Below, one piece after another: positions 1 to 10,055 of a DNA stretch of 64,000 nucleotides; positions within the stretch are counted from its first letter, which is position 1; each line of letters opens with the position of its first letter. Location of the stretch: contig NZ_CP113061.1 of NCBI RefSeq assembly GCF_026625745.1, positions 1,823,501 through 1,887,500 on the forward strand, given 5' to 3'. Source of the stretch: Asticcacaulis sp. SL142. GTDB lineage: Bacteria; Pseudomonadota; Alphaproteobacteria; Caulobacterales; Caulobacteraceae. The position numbers were made by a program, and so were the translations under genes. A model generated the notes under the pieces. That model did not search any database. It had not been told where the DNA came from and worked only from the letters and a program-made list of their open reading frames with translations.

Positions 1-265
1 TGGCTGTGTCATTGTGCATGTAAAGCTGCTGACCTGCGCCCGTGACCGCAGGCAGCTTGGTCAGCGCCTGATCGACCGCGCCGGTGAAGGCCGTGGCATT
101 GCCGCCCGCCAGCTCAATCAGGTGCTTCGACAGGCTGTCCTTGTCGTCCAGCATGGCCTTAAGCAGGTGGGTCGGCGTGAAATATTGGTGGCTATTGGCC
201 TGCGCTAAGGTTTGCGCGGCGCGGATAATGGACTGGGTCTTTTCGGTATATTTTTCGATGTTCAT
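1..265 (-). CDS. clpB: ClpB disaggregase, N-terminal part (runs off window)
   Basis: ClpB is the Hsp100 ATPase that works with DnaK to pull proteins out of aggregates in the cytosol. Only the first 88 codons are in the window; the gene continues past base 1 on the minus strand. The visible protein begins MNIEKYTEKTQ and contains the Clp N-domain signature FTPTHLLKAMLDD, which matches the first repeat of the ClpB N domain. No ATPase module is visible. The ATG at 265 has a purine-rich GAGGGG about 7 nt upstream. The gene follows the MOSC gene and repeat R1 on the same strand. In many alphaproteobacteria clpB lies near prfA, prmC and DUF4167, as it does in this neighbourhood. Confidence 0.93.
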   Translation of the reverse strand, partial: MNIEKYTEKTQSIIRAAQTLAQANSHQYFTPTHLLKAMLDDKDSLSKHLIELAGGNATAFTGAVDQALTKLPAVTGAGQQLYMHNDTA

Positions 266-387
266 GGCATCCCCTCATAAGGCGGAAATTATGGGCGATC
301 CTCACGAGAGCAACCGCCGACATGAACCTGATATGGTGTGATATATGGATCACACAAGGGGGAGCAGATGTGGAATTTTGTCGCACG

Positions 388-520
388 AACCTCCCCTCTT
401 GGAGGGGAGGGGAACCGCAAGCGTAGCGCAGCGGTGGTGGGGTAAAACCTCCGTAAGCTTACCCCCTCTTTGCGCACATAGAGATATGCGCAAAGCTCCC
501 CCTGCAACAGGGGGAGTTCT
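388..520 (+). repeat. Multi-hairpin intergenic repeat, copy R1
   Basis: This 133-bp element has four paired segments: an AACCTCCCC/GGGGAGG hairpin (388-410), a GGGGTAA/TTACCCC pair (about 440-466), a variable stem CTTTGCGCA/TGCGCAAAG (468-476 with 487-495), and a CTCCCCC/GGGGGAG hairpin (about 495-518). The same order recurs in R2 (1324-1442, inverted) and R3 (21572-21714). It ends 6 nt from the stop codon of the minus-strand MOSC gene, so in mRNA it would directly follow that gene and precede clpB. It resembles REP/BIME-type elements in design, but I cannot assign it to a named family. Confidence 0.8.
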
Positions 521-526
521 TTTACG

Positions 527-1309
527 TCACATCACATGGCCAATATCATCGACGCGCACAGTGCCTGCGCGGATGACACGGCAATAGATACCGCAGTCAC
601 GGCGGCCATAGTGCTCAAACAATGCCCCCACCAGATCTACATCGCGCTCAGCGGTATCCGGGTTCACATGGGTGGCCACACAGCGCACGATCGGTTTCAA
701 AACCTCAAGCTCCGGCCCGTGATCTCCCAGCCTAATCGTCTTGCCCACCCAGTCATGATCCACAAATGGCGGCAGCCCCTTCATCCACACATTGGCCCGC
801 AGGCGCAACGGATCAAGATCGCGGCCAATCTTCGCGCCTAAATCCTTCAGCGAATTGAGGTTGAGCAGTGACACAAACCCCTTGGCCGAATCGGTAAAGC
901 GGTGATGATCGGCCCGCGTTTCCAGCAGCTTTAGCGGAAAGCGCACAGGATCATAATCTTCATGGGCGGCCAGCACGTTTTCAACGTGGCGCGCCAGTGA
1001 GGCCCTGGCCACCGCTTGCGTCAGGTCAAACACCTCAACCGAACCGTCCTCATCTTCGATGCGAAAGGTCTCGGCAATCTCATCATAGCGGGTTTTTAGC
1101 CGGGCCACGGCCGCAAAGCGCGCCAGCACCGCAAACTTCATTTTGGACAGGAACTGAGGGTCTTCGGCGGTAAAGCCCGACGGCCCGACCTCCAGCGCAT
1201 AAAGCCGGTCAAACGGAAAAAAGCCGTCCTCGACCAAGGTTGCGACTTGAAGCGGCTCCGGCGTAAAGCCTTTGATGGGATGGCGGTACAGTCCGGAAAT
1301 CGTGAACAT
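527..1309 (-). CDS. MOSC domain-containing protein
   Basis: A 260-residue MOSC (molybdenum cofactor sulfurase C-terminal) family protein. The N-terminal beta-barrel part (about 1-105) opens with the typical YRHPIKGF, and the MOSC domain covers about 125-255. The conserved cysteine lies in IVRCVATHVNPDTAERD (about residue 212), the position that carries the ligand or persulfide in this family. Members handle sulfur for the molybdenum cofactor or act in mARC-like reductases; the exact substrate cannot be read here. The ATG at 1309 has AGGTG upstream. The gene is flanked on both sides by inverted copies of the multi-hairpin repeat (R1 and R2), leaving almost no other intergenic sequence, so it is probably transcribed from prfA or from inside R2. 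Confidence 0.88.
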   Translation of the reverse strand: MFTISGLYRHPIKGFTPEPLQVATLVEDGFFPFDRLYALEVGPSGFTAEDPQFLSKMKFAVLARFAAVARLKTRYDEIAETFRIEDEDGSVEVFDLTQAVARASLARHVENVLAAHEDYDPVRFPLKLLETRADHHRFTDSAKGFVSLLNLNSLKDLGAKIGRDLDPLRLRANVWMKGLPPFVDHDWVGKTIRLGDHGPELEVLKPIVRCVATHVNPDTAERDVDLVGALFEHYGRRDCGIYCRVIRAGTVRVDDIGHVM

Positions 1310-1323
1310 TAAACACCTTTCCT

Positions 1324-1442
1324 AGAACTCCCCCTGTTGCAGGGGGAGCTGATATTTGAGCCATAGCTCAAATATCAGAGGGGCAATGACCCCACCTTCC
1401 GGCCTGACGGCCTCCCTCCTCCCCTGCAACAGGGGAGGTTCT
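1324..1442 (-). repeat. Multi-hairpin intergenic repeat, copy R2 (inverted relative to R1)
   Basis: Read on the minus strand this has the R1 order: an AACCTCCCC hairpin, GGTGGGGT paired with CCCC, a variable stem, then an AGCTCCCCC/GGGGGAGTTCT hairpin. The variable stem is 13 bp (CTGATATTTGAGC at 1349-1361, pairing with 1366-1378, loop CATA) and shares no sequence with the R1 stem. The element fills almost the whole gap between prfA (stop codon 2 nt away) and the MOSC start codon (14 nt away), so both its hairpins and the MOSC ribosome binding site would lie on the same transcript. Confidence 0.8.
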
Positions 1443-1444
1443 AA

Positions 1445-2521
1445 CTAGCCCATCTCATCTTCAAGCATGGCCAGACGCTCGGCCTGATCCTCATTGATCA
1501 GGGCGTTGATCATGGAGTCCATCTCCCCTTCCATAAACTGCGGCAGGTTATAGATGGTCAGGTTGATGCGGTGATCGGTGATACGGCCTTGCGGATAGTT
1601 ATAGGTACGGATGCGTTCCGACCGATCGCCAGAGCCGACCTGAGATTTACGCGCATCAGAGCGGGCGGTATCGAGCGCCTGACGCTGCTGATCGTACAGC
1701 CGCGCTTTCAGGTTACGCATGGCAATCGCGCGGTTCATGTGCTGCGATTTTTCGGATGAGGTCACCACGATGCCCGACGGCATGTGGGTGATCCGCACCG
1801 CCGAATCGGTCTTGTTAACGTGCTGCCCGCCGGAACCCGACGCGCGATAGGTGTCGATGCGGATGTCTTTGTCGAGGATTTCGATCTCAACATCCTGGGC
1901 TTCGGGCAGAACCGCCACGGTGGCCGCCGAGGTATGGATGCGCCCTTGGGTTTCGGTGGCGGGGACGCGCTGAACGCGGTGAACACCGGACTCAAACTTC
2001 ATCTTGCCGAACACGCCATCGCCGGTGACCGAGGCGATGATTTCCTTATAGCCGCCGGCATCGCCCTCACTGATCGAGTCGATTTCAACCCGCCAGCCTT
2101 GCGCCGCCGCATAGCGGCTATACATACGAAACAGGTCGCCCGCAAAGATCGCCGCTTCGTCCCCGCCGGTGCCGGCACGGACTTCGAGGATGGCCGAGGC
2201 GTTTTCGTCCTTGTCCTTCGGCGCCAGCAACAGCGCCACGCCGCGCTCCAGTTCGGGCAATTGTTCTTTCAGTTCCTGCAATTCGTCTTCGGCCAGCGGC
2301 GACAGTTCCGGGTCCTTGAGGGCGATCAGTTCCTCAAGCTCCGGCACCTGCGAGCGGGCCTTAAGCACGCGCTCGACCGCTTCGGCCACCGGCTTAAGCT
2401 CGGCGTGCTCTTTCGACAGCTTGACGATCTCAACGCCGTCAGTGACCGCACCCATGCGGGCTTCGATCATTTTGAACCGATCAAGCACCTGATCAAGCTT
2501 TTGTTGCGGCAGACGGATCAC
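1445..2521 (-). CDS. prfA: Peptide chain release factor 1
   Basis: RF1 reads UAA and UAG stop codons and triggers release of the finished peptide from the ribosome. The protein carries the GGQ catalytic loop ([16 protein letters not shown], near residue 230) and the conserved C-terminal [17 protein letters not shown]. Length is about 358 residues, normal for RF1. I prefer the GTG at 2521 (protein beginning with [12 protein letters not shown]) because AAGG lies 8 nt upstream and family members usually begin at that point. An ATG at 2536 and a TTG at 2539 in the same frame lack a ribosome binding site. The target of PrmC, which methylates the GGQ glutamine, is this protein; prmC lies 10 kb away rather than next door. 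Confidence 0.95.
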   Translation of the reverse strand: MIRLPQQKLDQVLDRFKMIEARMGAVTDGVEIVKLSKEHAELKPVAEAVERVLKARSQVPELEELIALKDPELSPLAEDELQELKEQLPELERGVALLLAPKDKDENASAILEVRAGTGGDEAAIFAGDLFRMYSRYAAAQGWRVEIDSISEGDAGGYKEIIASVTGDGVFGKMKFESGVHRVQRVPATETQGRIHTSAATVAVLPEAQDVEIEILDKDIRIDTYRASGSGGQHVNKTDSAVRITHMPSGIVVTSSEKSQHMNRAIAMRNLKARLYDQQRQALDTARSDARKSQVGSGDRSERIRTYNYPQGRITDHRINLTIYNLPQFMEGEMDSMINALINEDQAERLAMLEDEMG

Positions 2522-2561
2522 TGGGAACACCTTCATCAAACTGTGACGGTGCCTTTAGCAC

Positions 2562-3176
2562 CTATCGCGGATAGGTATCAATAAAGCTTGGCCGCTTTTC
2601 TAAAGCCGTTTTCAAAGCCACCAGATTGGGCGAGGTTGATTTCCATTCGATGTGCGGATAACGGAACTCCAGATAGGTCGCCGCAATCGCCAGCGTAATC
2701 GACCCCATATCCAGGCCATGCTGCTCAACCTCATCCAGCGTCGGACATTCCGCTTCCGCCACCGCAAAGCCGCGCATCAGATTGCGCTCCCAACGCGCCA
2801 GCCACATGGCCGAGCGCTCGGATTCCGGACGGCGGTTTTCCAGCACCATCTTCACCGTCATTTCCAGCAGGCCGTCGGCCAGCACCTCAAGACGACGCGC
2901 CCGCCAGTAGGCTTCGCCACCCATCGGATAGAGCTTTAAGCCGCTATCGAAATGCGCATCCAGCCACTGACAGATCAGGCCAGAGTCAAAATAGTTGACA
3001 CCATCATCGGTTTGCAGGGCGGGGATCTGAGAGATCGGATTGATAGCCAAAAGTTCGGGCGCATCATCGGTCGCAGCCGTCACAAATTCTTCAACTTGAT
3101 TGGTCAGACCTTTTTCACGCACCGCAATCCGGCACTTACGGACGAATGGTGAACCTGTACCGATAATGAGTTTCAT
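2562..3176 (-). CDS. Glutathione S-transferase family protein
   Basis: A 204-residue cytosolic GST. The N-terminal thioredoxin fold (1-78) begins MKLIIGTGSPFVRKCRIA, where Ser9/Pro10 occupy the usual glutathione-activating turn, and contains the cis-proline segment ISQIPAL and the DSGLICQWLDAHF helix. The all-helical C-terminal domain (about 88-200) follows. The substrate is unknown; proteins of this type act in detoxification or as redox-linked isomerases. It lies 22 nt upstream of the prfA open frame on the same strand and may be co-transcribed with it. Its own promoter region (3177-3401) is shared with the divergent GGDEF-EAL gene. Confidence 0.88.
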   Translation of the reverse strand: MKLIIGTGSPFVRKCRIAVREKGLTNQVEEFVTAATDDAPELLAINPISQIPALQTDDGVNYFDSGLICQWLDAHFDSGLKLYPMGGEAYWRARRLEVLADGLLEMTVKMVLENRRPESERSAMWLARWERNLMRGFAVAEAECPTLDEVEQHGLDMGSITLAIAATYLEFRYPHIEWKSTSPNLVALKTALEKRPSFIDTYPR

Positions 3177-3401
3177 AATACGCTGCCCTTTGATGCGCTC
3201 AGTTTCCCGCCTTTAAGACATCGCAAAGCCCTGCCCGTCAAGGGGTTTCATGCGTGAAACCTACCCGTAAAACAGCCCTCAAATCAAGTGATCACGCCCC
3301 ATACAAACCTTTACAACCCCTTAAATTACAAGGATTTCCGTTTGCGTTAATTTAATAACTTTCGTGTACAACCAACCACAGTAAAATGCTTTCCCCTCAA
3401 A

Positions 3402-5657
3402 ATGAGGCCTTTGGTGACCAAAGAACGTAGTGAATTTAAACTGATCGCGCCGATGGCGCTGATCGTACTGGCCGCCGTGTGCGCCTTGGTGGGGAGCCTG
3501 TGGGTATGGGCCGAACAAACCGACCGCGCCGCCCGCGTACGTGAAGAAAATCTGGTTCGCGCTGGCATCCACAATATGGTTAGTGAAACCTCCGTTCTGC
3601 TCAACCCCATGGCCATTTGGGATGAGGCGGTACGCAACACAGACCATAGTTATAATCCTGAGTGGGTGCAGAATGTTTACGGCGACTATATGCGCAACAT
3701 TCTGGGCTTTGAGCTGTCTTATCTGCTGGACGACAAGGATCAGCCGGTCTATGCGTCGCGCCGTGGCCGTGAAATTCCGGCGCGCAGTTATAACGGGTTT
3801 TCGTCAGAAGCGCGCAGCCTGCTTTTAGACGTGCGCAGTAATTTCGATCCAAAAACGCGCAGGCTTATTCAAAAAGATGCCTCCCGCACCAAGTATGGTA
3901 AGCTCATTCAGGTCAATGGCCGCGTCTATGCCTTTGGGGCGGCCCTTATCAGCACTGACCGTAAGAGTCATATCACGCGTGAACGACCCTTTGTTATTCT
4001 AGGCGCCCGTGAGATTTCCGCCCCGGAACTTAACACATTGGCCGAAAGCTATGCCCTAAACAAGGTACGCATGCTGCGTCCCGGCCAGACGGCCCAACCC
4101 GGTAGCGCCAATGTCATCTTTCTTGACGAGGAAAGCCGCGCTCTTTTACACCTGTCATGGATGCCGGAAACACCGGGCCGTAAGCTGTTTATCGGCGCGC
4201 TTGGCCCCGTACTTCTGGTCTCGCTGGGCCTTGGGGCAGTTGCTGTACTCATGCTGCACCAGTCCCAGCGCGCCGCCCGCAGCCTGATTGCCTCTGAGGC
4301 AAAAGCTAAGCACATGGCTCTGCACGATGGCCTGACCGGCCTACCAAACCGCACCCTGTTTGCCGATCGCTTAACCCAGGCGACCGAGCGTGTACGTCGC
4401 CTGGGTGGCAATGTCGCCGTCTTCTGTATCGGGCTGGATCGCTTCAAGGATGTCAACGATACGCTCGGCCATCAGGCCGGCGATGAACTGATTAAAAACT
4501 GCGCCAGCCGGATATCGTCGATGATCCGTGCCGGGGATACCCTGGCCCGTCTGGGCGGCGACGAGTTTGTGATTATCCAGACCGATACCGACGGCCATTC
4601 AGCTTCGGCCCTGGCCAAGCGCATTCAGGAAAACCTGACCGGCACGGTGACGCTGGATTCCGGTCAGGTGTTCTGCTCCTGCTCGATTGGTGTCACTCTG
4701 ATCAGCGATGCCGATGTCGAGTCGGCTGAAGCCTTAAGGCAGGCCGATTTGGCCCTTTACCGCGCCAAGGAACTGGGCCGTGGTCAATATGCCTTCTTCG
4801 AGCTTGAAATGGACGCGACCATCAAGCTGCGTAAGATGCTGGAAACCGGCCTGCGCGAAGCCATTCATTGCGAAGAAATCGACGTGGTTTATCAGCCACA
4901 GGTCGATCATTTCGGCACCATTGTCGGCGTCGAAGCGCTCGCCCGCTGGACGCACCGTGAGCGCGGCCCGATCTCGCCCGGCTATTTCATTCCGCTGGCC
5001 GAAGAGTGCAACCTGATGATCGATCTGGGGGCTGTGATCATGCGCCGCGCCATGATGGACAGCCACCGTTGGCCGGGTCTTAAGGTCGCGATCAATGTTT
5101 CGGCCACCCAGTTGCGTTCCAGCCAGTTTATTGCGCGCCTGAAAGACATGATGGCGGAGACCGGTGTATCGGCCACGCGCATCGAGATCGAAATCACCGA
5201 AGGCGTGCTGCTGAACGACGATCATCAGACCCAGATCATCCTTAAGGATCTGCGCAATATGGGCTTTACTATCGCCCTTGATGATTTCGGTACGGGCTAT
5301 TCGAGCTTAAGCTATCTTGGCCGCTATCCGGTCGATAAGATCAAGATCGACCGCTCCTTTGTCTCGAACCTTGGGGTCGATGCCGAGGCCGATGCGGTCA
5401 TCCGCGCCATCGTCAAGCTGGCCAAGGCCCTGCATCTCAACATCGTTGCCGAAGGGGTCGAAACCAAGCAGCAGCGCAGCATCCTGAAACAGGCCGGTTG
5501 CCCGATCATTCAGGGCTTCCTGTTCTCCAAGCCGGTCAAGGTCGAAGAGATCGACGCGCTGTTGGCCATAGAGATTGCCCCGCCGGTCAAGACCCGCATT
5601 CAGACGTCGGCCCGCGGCACGACCACCGTGTCGCAATCTATGGCGATGATGAAGTGA
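3402..5657 (+). CDS. Membrane GGDEF-EAL cyclic-di-GMP enzyme with periplasmic CHASE4-like sensor
   Basis: A 751-residue inner-membrane protein: transmembrane helix about 14-36, a periplasmic sensor of about 210 residues resembling CHASE4, a second helix about 265-287, then GGDEF (about 305-465) and EAL (about 480-730). The GGDEF site is intact (RLGGDEFVII) and preceded by a textbook RAGD inhibitory I-site. The EAL domain keeps EALARW, NVSATQL, EITEGVL, DDFGTGYSSLSYL, KIDRSF, AEGVET and QGF, so both synthesis and hydrolysis of cyclic-di-GMP look possible. The periplasmic ligand is unknown. The gene stands alone between the divergent GST gene and a strong terminator at 5718-5750. Confidence 0.93.
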   Translation: MRPLVTKERSEFKLIAPMALIVLAAVCALVGSLWVWAEQTDRAARVREENLVRAGIHNMVSETSVLLNPMAIWDEAVRNTDHSYNPEWVQNVYGDYMRNILGFELSYLLDDKDQPVYASRRGREIPARSYNGFSSEARSLLLDVRSNFDPKTRRLIQKDASRTKYGKLIQVNGRVYAFGAALISTDRKSHITRERPFVILGAREISAPELNTLAESYALNKVRMLRPGQTAQPGSANVIFLDEESRALLHLSWMPETPGRKLFIGALGPVLLVSLGLGAVAVLMLHQSQRAARSLIASEAKAKHMALHDGLTGLPNRTLFADRLTQATERVRRLGGNVAVFCIGLDRFKDVNDTLGHQAGDELIKNCASRISSMIRAGDTLARLGGDEFVIIQTDTDGHSASALAKRIQENLTGTVTLDSGQVFCSCSIGVTLISDADVESAEALRQADLALYRAKELGRGQYAFFELEMDATIKLRKMLETGLREAIHCEEIDVVYQPQVDHFGTIVGVEALARWTHRERGPISPGYFIPLAEECNLMIDLGAVIMRRAMMDSHRWPGLKVAINVSATQLRSSQFIARLKDMMAETGVSATRIEIEITEGVLLNDDHQTQIILKDLRNMGFTIALDDFGTGYSSLSYLGRYPVDKIKIDRSFVSNLGVDAEADAVIRAIVKLAKALHLNIVAEGVETKQQRSILKQAGCPIIQGFLFSKPVKVEEIDALLAIEIAPPVKTRIQTSARGTTTVSQSMAMMK

Positions 5658-5717
5658 TACTCACCGAAAAGTTTTTGGCTTTCGCCAAAATACGTTTTCG
5701 GTGGCTCAATATCGAAA

Positions 5718-5750
5718 AGAGTTCCCTGGGGGCGGCCCCACGGGAACTCT
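5718..5750. terminator. Bidirectional intrinsic terminator
   Basis: The arms AGAGTTCCC and GGGAACTCT enclose an inner TGGGG/CCCCA pair and a GCGG loop, followed on the plus strand by a pyrimidine-rich TTGCTTTCT run. On the minus strand the stem is followed by an A/T-rich stretch. It lies between the convergent ends of the GGDEF-EAL gene and ptsP and probably serves both. Confidence 0.8.
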
Positions 5751-5821
5751 TTGCTTTCTGCCTTACAGCCCACCAAACGTAAAATCGTGAGATTTGAGGC
5801 GAGTAATAGCTGACAAACGCC

Positions 5822-5872
5822 GCAGGTACACTTAGTACCTGCAAGTGCAGACCGCGTATTAATCGGCCAAAG
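5822..5872 (-). repeat. GTACC palindromic repeat, copy 1 (downstream of ptsP)
   Basis: An 8-bp stem GCAGGTAC/GTACCTGC with a 5-nt loop (5822-5842), followed by about 30 bp that also resemble the copy at 30281-30331. The extended block ends 9 nt before the ptsP stop codon. There is no T-run, so it is not a standard terminator. Extent beyond the stem is approximate. Confidence 0.5.
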
Positions 5873-5881
5873 ACCGCGATT

Positions 5882-8143
5882 TTACAGGTCTACATTAAGC
5901 TTTCTGGCAAGTGACAGTATCTCACTGCGCAGCGAGCTATAGGAACTCGTCATCATGCGGGTGATCGCCTTTGACGCCGCCTCACGGTCGCAGCTTAGGA
6001 TCATGCGCTTGACCTGGCCCAACCCTGCGGGCGGCATCGACAGGCGGTTAAAGCCCAGCGCCACCAGCACAAAGGCTTCCAGCGGCTTCCCGGCCATTTC
6101 ACCGCAGACTGAAACCGGCGTGCCGCTCTCGTCTGCCGCCTGACGGATAGACGACAGAGCCCGCAGCATCGGCGGCGACAGCACATCATAGCGCTCCGAC
6201 ACGCGCGGATTGGTGCGGTCGGCAGCAAACAGATACTGCGTCAGGTCATTGGTGCCGACGCTGGCGAAATCGACCATCGGCAGCAGGGCATCCAGATGCC
6301 ACAGCAGGGACGGACATTCGATCATCACCCCGACCCGCAGCACTGACGGTAAGGCCCTGCCGCGACGCTTGGCCCAGGCCATTTCGACATCGACCCATTC
6401 GCGCGCCTGACGGAACTCATCGATCGAGGCGACCATCGGGAACATGATGCGCAACTCGCGCCCGCGGGCGGCGATGATCAGGGCGCGTATCTGCATCCGC
6501 AGCAGGGCCGGACGATCAAGGCCCATACGCACCGCGCGCCAGCCCAGAGCCGGGTTTTCTTCGCGCTCGGTCTCCATATAGGGCAGTATCTTATCGCCCC
6601 CCAGATCGAGCGTGCGGAAGGTGACCGGCTTATCGCCCGCCTCATCCATCACCCGCTCATAAAGCTCGGTCTGGCGCTTAAGGCGCGGCAGATCCTCAGA
6701 GACCATGAACTGAAATTCGGTCCGGAACAGGCCGATCCCTTCGGCGCCGGTTTCGTGCATAATCTCAAGATCGAACTCCAGCCCGGCATTCATCAGCATG
6801 GCGACGCTGTGGCCATCCTTAGTAATGGCCGGGACGTTCTTGATCTTGATGAACTCAGCGCGTTTCTGAGCGCGGACATCCATACGGGCGTGGGTAGCCC
6901 CAATAATGTCAGGGCGCGGGCGAAGATAGGCTTCGCCGGTTTCACCATCGACAATGACGGCATCGTTCTGACTGACCCGGTCGCGCAGACCGCTTAAGCG
7001 CCCCACACACGGGATTTGCAGGGCACGCGCCACAATCGCGGCATGGGCGGCGGCGGAGCCCTCTTCGAGCAAGATGCCTTTCAGCTTCTTGCGGTCATAT
7101 TCCAGCAGATCAGCCGGGCCCAGATCACGGGCCACCAGAATGGAATTTTCAGGGATTTCGCGCGCCACCGTGCTCTTGCCCGCCAGCACCCGCAGCAGCC
7201 GGTTGGCGAGGTCTTCGAGGTCATGCAGGCGCTCACGCATATAGGCGTCGCGCGCCGAATTCATGCGGGCGCGCTGTTCGTTACGCACCCGCTCAACGGC
7301 GGCCTCGGCGGTCAGACCGGAGCGCACCGCCTCGACCAAATTGCGCGTCCAGCCGCGATCATGAGCAAACATGCGATAGGTTTCGAGCACGTCAAAGGTT
7401 GGCCCGGCCAGACCGTGCTGGCCCTCAAACATCTGATCGATCTGTTCCCGCAGCGACGTAATCGCGGTCAGCAGACGCACCTCTTCGGCGACCGGATCAT
7501 CCGACAACAGATGCTCAGGCGTTACCGGCACCTCGTGCAGGATCACGACCCCAAGGGCGATACCGTCAGAAAACGCTGCCCCCTTGAGCCGCTCCGGCTT
7601 ATGGGGCGCAAGCTCAATGTCTTTCAGTTCATCAAAGACCTGAAGATCGCCCGCCGCCACCATTTCGGCCAGAACCATGGCGATGATCTGAAGATCCTCG
7701 ACCTCTTCTTCCTGGTAGTGACGCATGGCACGGTTCTGCACGACCAGAACGCCAATGGTCCGCCCCCCACGCAGCAACGGCACGCCAAGGAATGAGTTAT
7801 AGGGGTCTTCGCCCGTTTCCGGACGGTAGGCAAAGTTTGGATTAGCCGGCGCATCCGACAGATTGAGCGGCGCACCAGCGCGGGCGACTTCACCGACCAG
7901 ACCTTCACTGAGGCGCAGGCGGGTATTGTGCACAGCCGCGCGATTCAGGCCTTCGGTGGCGAACAGTTCCAGTTCTTCGGAAGTGCGACGCAGATAGATC
8001 GAGCAAACTTCGGCGACCATCGAATTGGCAATGATGCGCACCACGGCATCAAGTCTGACCTGTGCGGTCGTGCCGTCGGCCATGACCTCACGGATCTGGC
8101 GCAGCAGCCCTCTTTGACCCTTGATGGCAAGACCGGATTTCAT
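5882..8143 (-). CDS. ptsP: Phosphoenolpyruvate-protein phosphotransferase, nitrogen branch (EI-Ntr)
   Basis: First enzyme of the nitrogen phosphotransferase system: it takes phosphate from PEP and passes it to NPr (HPr-like), then EIIA-Ntr, linking nitrogen status to regulation rather than sugar uptake. The 753-residue protein starts with a GAF domain (about 20-165), which in this family senses glutamine, then the EI N-terminal region with the phospho-histidine in SAAAHAAIVARAL (about residue 366), and the PEP-binding TIM barrel with GIGLFRTEFQFM, FRTLDLGGDK, GTNDLTQY and the catalytic cysteine segment PVSVCGEMAG. In Caulobacter this system affects (p)ppGpp levels (literature knowledge). ATG at 8143. 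A chemoreceptor gene ending in a terminator precedes it, so ptsP probably has its own promoter in 8144-8207. Confidence 0.95.
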   Translation of the reverse strand: MKSGLAIKGQRGLLRQIREVMADGTTAQVRLDAVVRIIANSMVAEVCSIYLRRTSEELELFATEGLNRAAVHNTRLRLSEGLVGEVARAGAPLNLSDAPANPNFAYRPETGEDPYNSFLGVPLLRGGRTIGVLVVQNRAMRHYQEEEVEDLQIIAMVLAEMVAAGDLQVFDELKDIELAPHKPERLKGAAFSDGIALGVVILHEVPVTPEHLLSDDPVAEEVRLLTAITSLREQIDQMFEGQHGLAGPTFDVLETYRMFAHDRGWTRNLVEAVRSGLTAEAAVERVRNEQRARMNSARDAYMRERLHDLEDLANRLLRVLAGKSTVAREIPENSILVARDLGPADLLEYDRKKLKGILLEEGSAAAHAAIVARALQIPCVGRLSGLRDRVSQNDAVIVDGETGEAYLRPRPDIIGATHARMDVRAQKRAEFIKIKNVPAITKDGHSVAMLMNAGLEFDLEIMHETGAEGIGLFRTEFQFMVSEDLPRLKRQTELYERVMDEAGDKPVTFRTLDLGGDKILPYMETEREENPALGWRAVRMGLDRPALLRMQIRALIIAARGRELRIMFPMVASIDEFRQAREWVDVEMAWAKRRGRALPSVLRVGVMIECPSLLWHLDALLPMVDFASVGTNDLTQYLFAADRTNPRVSERYDVLSPPMLRALSSIRQAADESGTPVSVCGEMAGKPLEAFVLVALGFNRLSMPPAGLGQVKRMILSCDREAASKAITRMMTSSYSSLRSEILSLARKLNVDL

Positions 8144-8207
8144 ATCGTACGCGTCCCCTTAGATAGCTTGCGCGTTAATATTATATTTTTCAGCTTCATA
8201 CACCACA

Positions 8208-8243
8208 GAAAAGCGCCCTGCGACAAATCGCAGAGCGCTTTTC
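8208..8243 (-). terminator. Intrinsic terminator of the chemoreceptor gene
   Basis: Near-perfect dyad: GAAAAGCGC with GCGCTTTTC as outer arms and CTGCGA/TCGCAG as inner arms around a CAAA loop. It lies 37 nt past the minus-strand chemoreceptor stop codon and ends in T residues on that strand. Confidence 0.75.
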
Positions 8244-8280
8244 CCGTCACATATCCGTAATCGTCCAGCGACCTAGGTGA

Positions 8281-9966
8281 TCAGGCGGCACGCAGTTGCT
8301 GCACAAAGGCCTGAACCTCAACCTGAAGGTTTTCCGCCCGTTCGGCCAGATTGCCTGAAAGGCCCATCAGTTGGGTGGACGCGGCACCGGTCATTTCCGC
8401 CGCCCGACCGACGCCGAAGATGTTCTCGGTCACCTGCGCGGTACCATCCGCCGCGCGGGCGGTATTGCCCGCGATTTCGCTGGTCGCCGCCCCTTGCTGT
8501 TCAACGGCTGAAGCCACATTGGATGAAATCGTGCGAATATCGGTGATGGTCGCGACGATCCTTTCGATGGAGCCGACCGTGCGCTGGGTCGCCGCCTGAA
8601 TTTCTTCGACCTTGCGCCCGATATCTTCGGTCGCCCGTGCCGTCTGGGTGGCCAGGGCCTTGACCTCGGTCGCGACAACCGCAAAACCCCGGCCCGCATC
8701 ACCCGCCCGCGCCGCCTCAATGGTTGCGTTCAGGGCCAGAAGATTGGTTTGGGACGCGATATCATTGATCAGGCTGATCACGTCACCAATGCTTTGCGCC
8801 GCTTGGGACAGGGCGCGGATTTCGGCTTCGGTATGGGCGGCCTCGTCGGACGCTTCGGCGGCCACATGCGCGGCACGGGCAACCTGAGTATTGATCTCGC
8901 GCACAGACGCTTCCATTTCCTCCGTCGCGGCCGCTACGGTCTGGACATTGGCCGCGGCTTCTTCAGCAGCGCCGGAGACGACCTGAGCCTGACGGGTGGT
9001 TTCTTCGGCGGTTGCCGACAGGCTCTGGGCCGCGCCGGACATTTCCCCCGAGGCGGACACGAACGCATTGGCCAGCGCCCCCATCTTGGACTGGAAATCA
9101 TCGGCGATGGCATGACGATCCGCCCGCATACGTTCAGCATTTTCGGCTTCGGTGCGGGTGGCCAGGGCCCGCAGATTTTCAGCCTCCATCAACCCCTGAC
9201 GGAAGACCTCCGTGGTGCGCGAAATGGCCCCGATTTCATCCTTACGATTTTGTCCCGCCACGGTGAGGTTAAGCTCCCCCTTGGCCATCGACTGCATCGT
9301 CGCAATCAGGCTTTGGATGGGATTGACAATGCCTGCGCGGACCAGCCAGACCGCAAGACCCAGCATGGCCACTAAACCGCCCAGCAATACCGCCAGCGTG
9401 ATCTGGCCCGATGTTTTGACCGCCTTGTCGAGATTACCCGCCAGAGCCTCATTGTCAGCAATCGTGCGCTCAATCAGCGCTGTCATGCCGGACATTACCG
9501 TCATCAGGTCAGGGCCACATTGTTCGTTCATCAAATCAGTTGCGGCAGCGACCTGCCCGGTTTCAGCCAGTTCAATGGTGCGCGCACAGCTCGACTGGTT
9601 CACTGACTGGAAACTCTGGCGAATGGCGTCGATTTCTGCTTTTTGGGCCGGCATACGCTCGGCGGCGATATCAAGTTCCTGGCCCACCTTGGTATGGCCA
9701 TCAGCGATTTCGGCCTTAGCCTTAGTGGCCTCTTCCGGAGTACGCGCGATGATCAGCTTCATGATCGAGCGCGAGGTCCAGACGATGTGACGCCCGGCCC
9801 GCGCCAGAGCGACATTGGCTCGCGAAGGTCCGCTCAAGGCCTCATTATAGCTTTTTCCAATACCAGAGGTCTGCGACGTGGCAAACACCCCCGCCCCCAG
9901 CGACACCAGTCCTAGCGCGACCAGCAGAACCACAACCTTAACCATCATCGGTAAATTATTAAACAT
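8281..9966 (-). CDS. Methyl-accepting chemotaxis protein
   Basis: A 561-residue transmembrane chemoreceptor that controls the CheA kinase. Helix 1 (about 8-28) and helix 2 (about 190-212) bracket a periplasmic four-helix-bundle-type sensor. HAMP (about 213-265) and a long cytoplasmic signalling coiled coil follow, with the very conserved hairpin tip around [18 protein letters not shown]. It has no C-terminal CheR-binding pentapeptide; the end is FVQQLRAA. The sensor contains two cysteines about 22 residues apart (near 127 and 149) that could form a disulfide. No che genes are adjacent. The ligand is unknown. Confidence 0.93.
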   Translation of the reverse strand: MFNNLPMMVKVVVLLVALGLVSLGAGVFATSQTSGIGKSYNEALSGPSRANVALARAGRHIVWTSRSIMKLIIARTPEEATKAKAEIADGHTKVGQELDIAAERMPAQKAEIDAIRQSFQSVNQSSCARTIELAETGQVAAATDLMNEQCGPDLMTVMSGMTALIERTIADNEALAGNLDKAVKTSGQITLAVLLGGLVAMLGLAVWLVRAGIVNPIQSLIATMQSMAKGELNLTVAGQNRKDEIGAISRTTEVFRQGLMEAENLRALATRTEAENAERMRADRHAIADDFQSKMGALANAFVSASGEMSGAAQSLSATAEETTRQAQVVSGAAEEAAANVQTVAAATEEMEASVREINTQVARAAHVAAEASDEAAHTEAEIRALSQAAQSIGDVISLINDIASQTNLLALNATIEAARAGDAGRGFAVVATEVKALATQTARATEDIGRKVEEIQAATQRTVGSIERIVATITDIRTISSNVASAVEQQGAATSEIAGNTARAADGTAQVTENIFGVGRAAEMTGAASTQLMGLSGNLAERAENLQVEVQAFVQQLRAA

Positions 9967-10055
9967 TTCAACCCCGTACTATTTGACCACACCCATGCTG
10001 GTCACGCCCCTCGCTCAATGGTATAAGGTTATGGTTAATAACATCTGAAATTGAA